This document shows positions 1 through 6,707 of a stretch of DNA of 32,246 nucleotides, in pieces (the first letter of the stretch is position 1; every line of letters begins with the position of its first letter). Below the pieces are notes generated by a model. That model had not been told where the DNA came from. It worked only from the letters and a program-made list of their open reading frames with translations, and did no database searches. Position numbers and translations under genes: made by a program. Source of the DNA: an uncultured Bacteroidales bacterium (GTDB lineage Bacteria > Bacteroidota > Bacteroidia > Bacteroidales > UBA932); assembly GCA_934678915.1 (NCBI GenBank), contig CAKUSF010000011.1:1-32246 (forward strand), given 5' to 3'.

Positions 1-803
1 CCTGTGTAAGGATTGAAGGAAAGGACACGGACATATTCATACTTAGGCCCCACGCAGAGCGCGGTGTTTGAAGGAAGTGTCCATGGGGTTGTGGTCCAGG
101 CGAGGAAATAAACCGGAAAAGCCTCCGTCCCGAAGAGCGGCTGCGACTTTCCGTCCTTGATGACCTCGAACTGCACGGTTGCCGTCGTGTCGGTCACGTC
201 CTTGTAGCAGCCAGGCTGGTTCAGTTCATGCGAGCTGAGGCCGGTGCCGTCGGACGGCGAATATGGCTGGATGGAGTACCCTTTATAGAGCAGTCCCTTG
301 TCGTAGATCTTCTTCAATAGGTACCACAGGGTCTCGATGTAGCGGTTGTCGTAGGTGATGTACGGATCGTTCATGTCAACCCAGTAGCCGACACGCTCGG
401 TCATGGTCACCCACTCAGCCGTGTACTTCATCACTTCGCTGCGACAGGTCTTGTTATACTCCTCAACGGAAATCTTCGTCCCGATGTCGTCTTTATGTAT
501 GCCCAACTTTTTCTCCACACCGATCTCCACAGGGAGTCCGTGGGTGTCCCATCCGGCACGGCGATTCACCTTGTACCCAGACTGGGTCTTGAATCGGCAG
601 ATCGCGTCCTTGATGGAGCGTGCCATGACGTGATGGATTCCCGGCTTGCCGTTGGCGGAAGGCGGTCCCTCGAAGAATATGAACTCAGGTGCCCCCTCCC
701 TGACCTCAAGGGATTTCTCGAACGCGTGATTCTTTTTCCACCTGTCGAGAACCTCATTCCCGACAGAAACCAGATCAAGGCCTTTGTACTCTTTGAATGT
801 CAT
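1..803 (-). CDS. ileS: Isoleucyl-tRNA synthetase, N-terminal part (partial)
   Basis: Charges tRNA-Ile with isoleucine in the cytoplasm. The gene runs off the left edge, so only about 267 N-terminal residues are present. The start is the ATG at 803, giving an N-terminus MTFKEYKGLDLVSV. The class I 'HIGH' region is visible at about residues 46-60 as GPPSANGKPGIHHVMAR, the form I recall for Bacteroidetes IleS. It is followed by the GWDTHGLPVE motif and, near the window edge, by AWTTTPWTLPSNTAL, the start of the CP1 editing domain. The KMSKS loop and tRNA-binding domains lie outside the window. It is transcribed leftward from a promoter at 866-897 and is divergent from cvpA. Family assignment is secure; nothing looks broken in the visible part. 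Confidence 0.96.
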   Translation of the reverse strand, partial: MTFKEYKGLDLVSVGNEVLDRWKKNHAFEKSLEVREGAPEFIFFEGPPSANGKPGIHHVMARSIKDAICRFKTQSGYKVNRRAGWDTHGLPVEIGVEKKLGIHKDDIGTKISVEEYNKTCRSEVMKYTAEWVTMTERVGYWVDMNDPYITYDNRYIETLWYLLKKIYDKGLLYKGYSIQPYSPSDGTGLSSHELNQPGCYKDVTDTTATVQFEVIKDGKSQPLFGTEAFPVYFLAWTTTPWTLPSNTALCVGPKYEYVRVLSFNPYT

Positions 804-822
804 AATTTTCTTTCTATTTTTG
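792..822 (+). promoter_or_regulatory. Promoter of cvpA-tsaB-rpiB-truB
   Basis: A -33 box TTTG (792-795), a 19-nt spacer and a perfect -7 box TATTTTTG (815-822) match the Bacteroidetes sigma-ABfr consensus. The -33 box lies inside ileS codons 3-4, read on the other strand. Transcription would begin near 828, about 80 nt before cvpA. Confidence 0.7.
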
Positions 823-865
823 CATCCTGAAAAGCACAGGCGCCTTTCGGATGCATTCAAGTCTG

Positions 866-897
866 CAAAGATAGTGATTTCCGTGTTTTTTATCAAA
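866..897 (-). promoter_or_regulatory. Promoter of ileS
   Basis: On the minus strand, TTTG (894-897), a 20-nt spacer and TATCTTTG (866-873) fit the Bacteroidetes consensus. The predicted start near 860 leaves a leader of about 57 nt before the ileS ATG. It faces the cvpA promoter, so both transcripts would cover about 828-860. Confidence 0.72.
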
Positions 898-907
898 TAG
901 GTAGTAG

Positions 908-1402
908 ATGAATGTAATAGACGTCATAATCCTTCTCTGCTGTGTGCCAGCCATATTCCGTGGCATCACCAAAGGCTTCATCGCCCAGGCGGCCGCCCTT
1001 GTGGCCTTGGTGCTTGGCGCATGGATGTCCTTCCACTTTTCCGGTGTGGTCGTGGAATGGCTCAAACCGGTGATGGACTTTTCTCCCGCAGTGCTTCAGG
1101 CGATAGCCTTCACGCTCATCCTGCTGGCCGTTTTCTTCGCCCTCACCCTGGCCGGAAAAATGCTTGAAGGCATAGTGAAAATCGTGATGTTAGGGTGGCT
1201 GAACAAGCTTCTCGGGGTGGTCTTCGCCCTCCTGAAAGTCCTCCTCGCGATAGGATTGTTCATCCTCCTTTTTGATTCCGTCGCCAAGGCGCTTGAGATT
1301 GATTGTTCGAAGACAATAGGCGAATCCCTTTTCTACACTCCGATCAAGGATTTCGCCGATGGCTTTTTCCCTTACATGAAAGAATTGATATTCAACAAAT
1401 AA
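908..1402 (+). CDS. CvpA family membrane protein
   Basis: A 164-residue integral inner-membrane protein. Four hydrophobic segments are visible at about residues 3-22, 28-48, 62-84 and 96-122, with the motif RGITKGFIAQAAALVALVLG near the N-terminus. This architecture and motif are typical of the CvpA (colicin V production) family. The biochemical role of that family is poorly defined; members have been linked to envelope stress and purF-region colicin production in enterics. It starts at ATG 908 and its stop overlaps the tsaB start by one base (TAATG), indicating translational coupling. It is first in a rightward run cvpA-tsaB-rpiB-truB. Confidence 0.85.
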   Translation: MNVIDVIILLCCVPAIFRGITKGFIAQAAALVALVLGAWMSFHFSGVVVEWLKPVMDFSPAVLQAIAFTLILLAVFFALTLAGKMLEGIVKIVMLGWLNKLLGVVFALLKVLLAIGLFILLFDSVAKALEIDCSKTIGESLFYTPIKDFADGFFPYMKELIFNK

Positions 1403-2094
1403 TGAATAGAATAATCCTAATAGAGACATCCACTTCCCTTTGCTCCACAGCCCTTGTGGAGGATGGGAAGGTTGTATGCGAGAGGATCAGTGACGAGCCG
1501 AGGGCACACGCCTCGAAGACAGCGCTGTTCGTCAGCGAGATGCTCTCGGAAAAAGGGCTTAAAGTCTCAAATTGCGATGCGGTGGCCGTCAGCAAGGGCC
1601 CAGGATCCTATACCGGGCTTAGGGTCGGAGTCTCCACCGCCAAAGGGCTCTGTTTCGGGGCCGGGATCCCTATGATCTCCGTCGGCACACTCGACACCCT
1701 GGTCTGGCAAGCATTGGACGGGAATATGCCCCCGAAGGGCTGCCGCTACATCATTCCGATGATTGACGCCCGAAGGATGGAGGTCTACACTGGAATATTC
1801 ACTCCTGACGGCAGACAGGTCTCCCCTACCGTGGCGCAGATAATTGACGCTGAATCGTTCAAGACTCAGCTTGAGGAAGGTCCCGTACTCTTCATAGGTG
1901 ACGGCGCCGACAAATGCAAGGGCGTCATAACCAGCCCGGACGCCCATTTCATCCAATGCTGCCCGAAAGCGGCGTCAATGGCACGTCCTGCCACAGAAGC
2001 CCTGAACGGGAAAAGGTTCGAGGACGTAGCCTACTTCGAACCGTTCTATCTCAAGGAGTTCATCACTACAGTAAGCAAGAAAAAGATCATTTAA
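1402..2094 (+). CDS. tsaB: tRNA threonylcarbamoyladenosine biosynthesis protein TsaB
   Basis: The non-catalytic ASKHA-fold partner of TsaD in the complex (TsaB-TsaD-TsaE) that makes N6-threonylcarbamoyladenosine at position 37 of ANN-decoding tRNAs. The 230-residue product begins MNRIILIETSTSLCSTALVEDG, the characteristic IDTS-like ATPase-fold strand pair. It carries HASKTALFVSEML and the signature KGPGSYTGLRVGVSTAKGL near residues 67-88. Size matches the family. The ATG at 1402 shares a base with the cvpA stop codon. A longer reading frame extends upstream within cvpA but has no family similarity, so the ATG is preferred. Confidence 0.94.
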   Translation: MNRIILIETSTSLCSTALVEDGKVVCERISDEPRAHASKTALFVSEMLSEKGLKVSNCDAVAVSKGPGSYTGLRVGVSTAKGLCFGAGIPMISVGTLDTLVWQALDGNMPPKGCRYIIPMIDARRMEVYTGIFTPDGRQVSPTVAQIIDAESFKTQLEEGPVLFIGDGADKCKGVITSPDAHFIQCCPKAASMARPATEALNGKRFEDVAYFEPFYLKEFITTVSKKKII

Positions 2095-2107
2095 ATTATT
2101 GAATATT

Positions 2108-2542
2108 ATGAAATTCGGTGTCGCCAGCGATCACGCTGGATTCGAGTACAAGCAAAAGATAGCCGCCTTGCTCAGAAAGAAGGGCTACGAGGTCGTTGAT
2201 TATGGAACATATTCAGAGGAAAGTTGTGACTACTCTGATTTCGGCCACGCTCTCGGCTCGGCCATCGACAAGGGTGAAGTTGATCTTGGTGTGGCATTCT
2301 GCGGTTCAGGCAACGGAATCTCGATGACTCTTAACAAGCATCAGAAAGTCCGTGCAGCCCTTTGCTGGGGAACGGAGCTGGCACGTCTGGCTAAAGCCCA
2401 CAACAACGCCAACGTGCTCGTGATGCCTGCCCGCTTCATCTCCTACCAGATGGCCACCACCATTCTCAACAAGTGGCTTACAACCAAGTTCGAAGGCGGT
2501 CGCCACGAGCGTCGCATTGAGAAGATTCCACTTTGCAAGTAG
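2108..2542 (+). CDS. rpiB: Ribose-5-phosphate isomerase B
   Basis: Interconverts ribose 5-phosphate and ribulose 5-phosphate in the pentose phosphate pathway. The 144-residue product shows the LacAB/RpiB landmarks: ASDHAGFEYK at the N-terminus (Asp/His substrate contacts), the catalytic-cysteine loop AFCGSGNGISM near residues 62-72, and HNNANVLVMPAR downstream with its conserved His and Arg. The ATG at 2108 starts right at the conserved strand; a TTG three codons earlier is possible but unneeded. It lies 13 nt after tsaB, and its last codons overlap the proposed truB start. A sugar-specific allose or galactose isomerase is the alternative, but nothing nearby supports that. Confidence 0.92.
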   Translation: MKFGVASDHAGFEYKQKIAALLRKKGYEVVDYGTYSEESCDYSDFGHALGSAIDKGEVDLGVAFCGSGNGISMTLNKHQKVRAALCWGTELARLAKAHNNANVLVMPARFISYQMATTILNKWLTTKFEGGRHERRIEKIPLCK

Positions 2543-3459
2543 AAGTAGCAGGCACCATACAAGTCAAACACTTGGAAATAAAAGCATTAATAGCAGACAA
2601 AAACTTCCTTTCGGGTAATCACAAGCTATCTGACAGCATAGAGGATTACCCGGAAGGGATTATTGTTCCCATCGACAAGCCCTACCGCTGGACCTCAGCA
2701 GATGTCATCCGCAAGGTCAAATGGGCAGCATGCAGACACTTCCACAAAAATAACCTAAAAGTAGGACATGCCGGGACCTTGGACCCTCTAGCCACAGGTG
2801 TGCTACTTGTCTGCATCGGAAAAGCCACAAAATTGGCCGAATCTCTTCAGAAAGAAGGCAAGGAATATCTTGCCGGAGTCTCATTCGGGGCCACGACTCC
2901 TTCTTTTGACTTGGAAAAGGCCATCGACCACAATTATCCCATAAATAACGTCAATAGGGAATCCATCCTTTCAGTCCTGCCTCAATTTTTGGGAGAACAA
3001 GAGCAGATAGCACCACTATTCTCAGCCAAGTCAGTCGATGGAGTTCGAGCCTATGAGTTGGCTCGCAAGCAGTACCGTGAGGCCCACAAAGATAAAACAG
3101 AAGTTTTAGAGGATTTCGACCACACAGTGGCAGAAACTCTTAACCGACAGATAATCAACATCTCTGCTATGGAATTAGTCTCTTTCTTTCCAGAAGGAAA
3201 ACCTTCGGGACCACGAGGTGAGGATGAAGGGCTTAGACCAAATCCAAGGATAAATGTCATCGACACTTCTGAGATGCACCTTCCGCTCGCTGAAATCCGC
3301 GTAGAGTGCAGCAAAGGGACCTACATAAGAGCCTTGGCCAGAGATCTCGGGGAAACTCTCGGCTCAGGAGCACATCTAAACTCCCTCGAACGAACCAAAT
3401 CAGGGGGATTTAGGACAGAGGACTGCCTATCAGTCAACGAAATAATGAGCATTCTTTGA
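2533..3459 (+). CDS. truB: tRNA pseudouridine(55) synthase TruB, extended form
   Basis: Makes pseudouridine 55 in the T-arm of tRNAs. The core is clear: DKPYRWTSADVIRKVK, then the catalytic-Asp motif GHAGTLDPLATGVLLVCIGKATK, and near the C-terminus CSKGTYIRALARDLG. At up to 308 residues it is longer than the roughly 230-250 I expect for Bacteroidetes TruB. The extra length is about 45 residues before the core and a Pro/Gly-rich insert near 3190-3270. No ATG lies upstream of the core in this frame: the only starts are TTG at 2533 (10-bp overlap with rpiB) and TTG at 2572. I take 2533, but this is uncertain. The 3' end overlaps the convergent lipoprotein gene by 30 bp. Function is well supported; the start is not. 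Confidence 0.88.
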   Translation: MQVEVAGTIQVKHLEIKALIADKNFLSGNHKLSDSIEDYPEGIIVPIDKPYRWTSADVIRKVKWAACRHFHKNNLKVGHAGTLDPLATGVLLVCIGKATKLAESLQKEGKEYLAGVSFGATTPSFDLEKAIDHNYPINNVNRESILSVLPQFLGEQEQIAPLFSAKSVDGVRAYELARKQYREAHKDKTEVLEDFDHTVAETLNRQIINISAMELVSFFPEGKPSGPRGEDEGLRPNPRINVIDTSEMHLPLAEIRVECSKGTYIRALARDLGETLGSGAHLNSLERTKSGGFRTEDCLSVNEIMSIL

Positions 3460-3837
3460 GACTTCCAACACACCCTTAACCTTTCGGAAGTATTTTGCCG
3501 ACTCCTCCAGCGTTTTACCTTCCGGAATCCTAACTGTCAATGCACTGATTATACTATAGTCATAAACAATCTCCGCTCCGTACTTGGCTATAGCCTTCTT
3601 CAAAGGGCCCACGCCAATCGTCTCATCATAGGAGATAATCAGGGTGTTCGGTGAATATGCTAATCCAGTCTGACGCGGACGGGTCGGTGGTACGTTACCA
3701 ATGGCAGGAATGTCTGGAGAATCATAGGAATCAACCTTAGCTAACTGCTTTTCTGTCCTACTGATAGTACTACAGCTCGTCACCAAGGCTAAAGCCGCGG
3801 CAAAAGCAAAGGAAGAATCTGTAAATACTTTTAGCAT
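3430..3837 (-). CDS. Small lipoprotein with subtilisin-propeptide (I9)-like domain
   Basis: A 135-residue predicted lipoprotein with no protease domain. The N-terminal hydrophobic segment ends in a lipobox-like LVTSC. A linker of about 40 residues follows, rich in Pro, Asp and Thr. The C-terminal 75 residues (from about residue 63, NTLIISYDETIG) have the pattern of the S8 protease prodomain or I9 inhibitor fold: LKKAIAKYGAEIVYDYSI, then ALTVRIPEGKTLEESAKYF, then a final 'VLEVSKNAHYF' strand, the segment that normally occupies the protease active site. It lies 21 nt after apbE on the same strand, probably co-transcribed. It could be a secreted inhibitor or chaperone of a subtilase encoded elsewhere. 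The fold call is by pattern only. Confidence 0.6.
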   Translation of the reverse strand: MLKVFTDSSFAFAAALALVTSCSTISRTEKQLAKVDSYDSPDIPAIGNVPPTRPRQTGLAYSPNTLIISYDETIGVGPLKKAIAKYGAEIVYDYSIISALTVRIPEGKTLEESAKYFRKVKGVLEVSKNAHYFVD

Positions 3838-3858
3838 CTCTCAAAATAAAAAACGAAG

Positions 3859-4878
3859 TCATTCCCTTGCAAGATTGAAGCCAGAAGAGGCCCATTCAGA
3901 CATATTCTCACCCTCGCCATAGACAAGATAGCCTTCCAGCCCCTCATGAGACTCTATGAATCTCTTAGCCTCAGTCAATCCGATGACCATGCAATATGTC
4001 GCATAAGCATCAGCAAGAGTAGCATTCGGAGCCACTATCGTTGCGCTAAGCAAAGAATGGCTGACAGGGTAGCCGGTTCGTGGATCAATCGTGTGGGAAT
4101 ACTTCCTGCCATCTTTCACGTAAAACTTACGGTAGTTGCCGGAAGTCACCACTCCACACCCGCTCCCATCGCCCTGCCATCTACCGACAAGTCCCTTTGC
4201 ACCAAGTTCCATGTTCCCATCAACAGGCATGTCAATTCCTATAGTCCAAGGCTTTCCCGAAGGATTAAGGCCCTCACAGTAGATCTCTCCTATGTTCACC
4301 AGCATGTCCTTAATTCCCAATGAGTGAAGATACTCCGCGATCTTGTCACATGAATATCCCTGCGCTATTGCATTGAAATTCAACTTAGGACGGATTGTCG
4401 GATTGAGCGGTAACATATTCAGATCCAATTTATCCATCCCACAAACCGAACGAAGGCTATCAACCTCTGAAGGCAACGGCAGCGAATCTCTTGTAAACCC
4501 AAAGCCCCAAGCGTCATACAACGGACCGGAAGCCATGTCCAACGCTCCCCCAGTCTCATCGTACAGCCTTTTTGAGATTGAAAACATCTCTTTGAACATC
4601 TCATTAGGAGTCTCCAATGTACCGGAATTATAACGGCTAAGCTGCGATCCCTTGTTGTACCCGGACAACGTTGTGTCTATCATGATCAGAATGGAATCAA
4701 CGGCCTTTCCGACCTCATTGACATCAATGCGTCCCTCTGATTTAAACTTCACGGAATATGTTCCGCCTTGAGCGTAACCGGTCAGTTCATGGTACCGCGC
4801 ATTGTGGCCACAAGAGACAGCCGACAAGATAAAGGAGCAAAACAGTGTGCTCAGAAATATTCCTTTAATTGTTTTCAT
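3859..4878 (-). CDS. apbE: FAD:protein FMN transferase (ApbE), lipoprotein
   Basis: Covalently attaches FMN to Thr residues of flavoproteins such as NqrB/NqrC and RnfD/RnfG on the periplasmic side, in a Mg-dependent reaction. The 339-residue product has a signal sequence ending in a lipobox (LSAVSC), so it is probably membrane-anchored. ApbE landmarks in order: GGTYSVKF near residue 40, the SRYNSG segment, GGALDMASGPLYDAWGF, LNFNAIAQGYSCD, SGNYRKF, HTIDPRTGYPV, and the metal-binding ATLADAYATYCMVIG near the C-terminus. Length fits the family. It precedes the I9-like lipoprotein by 21 nt. No Nqr or Rnf genes are in the window, so its clients are encoded elsewhere. Confidence 0.95.
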   Translation of the reverse strand: MKTIKGIFLSTLFCSFILSAVSCGHNARYHELTGYAQGGTYSVKFKSEGRIDVNEVGKAVDSILIMIDTTLSGYNKGSQLSRYNSGTLETPNEMFKEMFSISKRLYDETGGALDMASGPLYDAWGFGFTRDSLPLPSEVDSLRSVCGMDKLDLNMLPLNPTIRPKLNFNAIAQGYSCDKIAEYLHSLGIKDMLVNIGEIYCEGLNPSGKPWTIGIDMPVDGNMELGAKGLVGRWQGDGSGCGVVTSGNYRKFYVKDGRKYSHTIDPRTGYPVSHSLLSATIVAPNATLADAYATYCMVIGLTEAKRFIESHEGLEGYLVYGEGENMSEWASSGFNLARE

Positions 4879-4992
4879 CAGTGCAATTATAGGTATTTAG
4901 ATTCAATAATTGAGCATCATTGGACTAGTTTTTGCTTAAGCCTTACCGTTTTTGCGTTTTTTATGCGATATTTGTATTTTCAACCGAAAAAG

Positions 4993-6012
4993 ATGAAGAT
5001 AAAAAGCATTGTTCTGATAGGAATGACAGCCACATTGTTGGCCCTTCCTTCCTGCAAGAAAGATAAGGAGGACTCTTCAACAAAGGAGTACCTCAGCGGA
5101 ACTCTTTCGTTTAGCATGCCGTCCTACGTCCAAAAAGGAGAGGAGTTCACCCTTACTCCTTCTGGACTCAAGAATCCAGGCACTGGTTCCGCCCAAGATG
5201 TAGGTTACTATTGGACTACCACATTCAGTTCTGAAAAAGACACAACCAAACTCGACACCGACCCGAATGGCGATGGATCTTTCAAATTTACCACTCCATC
5301 CAAGGTAGGTGAATTCAGTGTAAGCTGCATCGCTTTTGCCTCGAACTACTACACGACTTCGAACACCGCTGCATTTTGTGTCGTTGATCCGGCCATAGAC
5401 TCCACAATCAGCGGAGCCTATTCCGGCAAAGAGGAGATCTTCATTGATCCAAGAGACGGAAATTCTTATTACACAACGACTTTTGGAGGCAAAACATGGA
5501 TGAAGAACAATCTGTACTACTCCAAATCCGGAGTCTCCTACGATAGTAGTTCAGCTGTAGATCCAATCTTCGGTCGCATGTACACCTGGCACGATGCGAT
5601 GTCTGCATGCCCTGAAGGATGGCATCTGCCTTCCGAAGCCGAGTATGTGGCTTTGGCAACAGAGTTGGCCCCAGAAGGTACTGAATTTTCAGAAAAGGCA
5701 GACTTCAATGGAGTGGCCGGTGGCATGATGGTCAATGCCAAATTTCTAGGGTCCAGAATGTGGGAGTACTGGCCACAAGTCACAATCACCAACAAGTCCG
5801 GATTCTCCGCTCTTCCTATAGGCTACGCAACCTTGACAGCAGACAATCCTAAGTTCACTGGAGAGAACAATTACGCAATGTTTTGGACTTCCGATTCAGA
5901 AGATGACGAGATGGCTCTCTGCCGCTACATTTACGTCAAGCAGAACGATGTTCTTGTTCGTAAAGCTGACAAAGGCTCTTTCTTCGCTTCCGTCAGATGC
6001 GTGAAGGACTAA
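4993..6012 (+). CDS. FISUMP-domain lipoprotein
   Basis: A 339-residue predicted surface or periplasmic lipoprotein. The ATG at 4993 gives MKIKSIVLIGMTATLLALPSC, a signal peptide ending in a lipobox; upstream in-frame codons are not needed. The middle (about residues 35-135) looks like an Ig-like beta domain. The C-terminal half carries the Fibrobacter succinogenes major paralogous (FISUMP) pattern: KTWMKNNLYYSKSG, then GRMYTWHDAMSACPEGWHLPS, then FSALPIGYA, then FWTSDSEDD and a terminal ASVRCVKD. The function of FISUMP proteins is not established; they are usually surface-exposed. The gene stands alone, and its stop codon overlaps the stop codon of the convergent lolA-like gene. A weak -7-like GATATTTG lies at 4967-4974 without a good -33 box. 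Confidence 0.85.
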   Translation: MKIKSIVLIGMTATLLALPSCKKDKEDSSTKEYLSGTLSFSMPSYVQKGEEFTLTPSGLKNPGTGSAQDVGYYWTTTFSSEKDTTKLDTDPNGDGSFKFTTPSKVGEFSVSCIAFASNYYTTSNTAAFCVVDPAIDSTISGAYSGKEEIFIDPRDGNSYYTTTFGGKTWMKNNLYYSKSGVSYDSSSAVDPIFGRMYTWHDAMSACPEGWHLPSEAEYVALATELAPEGTEFSEKADFNGVAGGMMVNAKFLGSRMWEYWPQVTITNKSGFSALPIGYATLTADNPKFTGENNYAMFWTSDSEDDEMALCRYIYVKQNDVLVRKADKGSFFASVRCVKD

Positions 6013-6665
6013 CGCAAATCAGTGATCACATAAGAAGCACCGAGAGTCTTTTCGTTGAAGCGGAAAGACTCTTTTGATTTATCTGACTTCTCAAACTTTA
6101 AGTTCGTGATCGAGAAATCAGAAACCGAGCCATCGTTAAGTGTCACCCTTGCTCCTACAAGGTCAGAAGAACCACTCTTAAAATAGAGCATAAGAGAAGA
6201 GATGTCCATGGACCCCTTGCCTTTGTGTAGTGGAGAAAGATCGGATGCATCCACGACCTTTCCTTCAAATTTAGTAGAAGAAAAAGAAACTTCCCTGAAC
6301 GCATCATCAACCGATGCTATCATCAAAGCCGGATTGGTGGCGAAACTTTCATACGAATCATCAACGTACTCAATCAGTGCTTCTTCTGAGAGCCTGTCTA
6401 TCGTCCATCGGGTCTTCCCGTCACACCAGATTTCCAGTCCATTTCCATTCATCACAAAGGAATTACCTTGAACCATCACACTTCCGTTTCCTGTCAACTT
6501 GGCTTTCTTTGTCGGCATGGAAAAGGAGTAATCAAACGAAACGAGTGAGGTAGAGACCTTGGTGACAAATGAATCCAAAGTCTTACTCTTTGCAAAAGAA
6601 AGCACTGGCAGTGCGACAAGCGCCAACACGGTGGCAATGAATATTCTTGTGATTGTTCTTCTCAT
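6009..6665 (-). CDS. LolA-like outer-membrane lipoprotein carrier
   Basis: Probable periplasmic chaperone carrying lipoproteins from the inner to the outer membrane. The 218-residue product has a signal peptide (MRRTITRIFIATVLALVALP) with a cleavage-like SFAKS. The mature part has the LolA pattern of alternating beta strands: FDYSFSMPTKKAKLTGNGSV, then NSFVMNGNGLEIWCDGKTRW (the usual 'dGk..w.yd' segment), and a final ESFRFNEKTLGASYVITDLR. I chose ATG 6665 because it starts at the basic n-region of the signal peptide; an ATG at 6704 would add 13 residues just after the ftsK stop. It is last in the leftward operon DUF4290-ftsK-lolA. Bacteroidetes LolA homologues are divergent, so I leave the symbol blank. 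Confidence 0.8.
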   Translation of the reverse strand: MRRTITRIFIATVLALVALPVLSFAKSKTLDSFVTKVSTSLVSFDYSFSMPTKKAKLTGNGSVMVQGNSFVMNGNGLEIWCDGKTRWTIDRLSEEALIEYVDDSYESFATNPALMIASVDDAFREVSFSSTKFEGKVVDASDLSPLHKGKGSMDISSLMLYFKSGSSDLVGARVTLNDGSVSDFSITNLKFEKSDKSKESFRFNEKTLGASYVITDLR

Positions 6666-6707
6666 ACTTTTCACGAGATTTTGCGCAAGACGTGAGTTGC
6701 GCATGAA

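Noticed and set aside
3946..4633. Plus-strand open frames inside apbE
   Set aside because: They lie antisense to a clearly conserved apbE, with no start context or family pattern.
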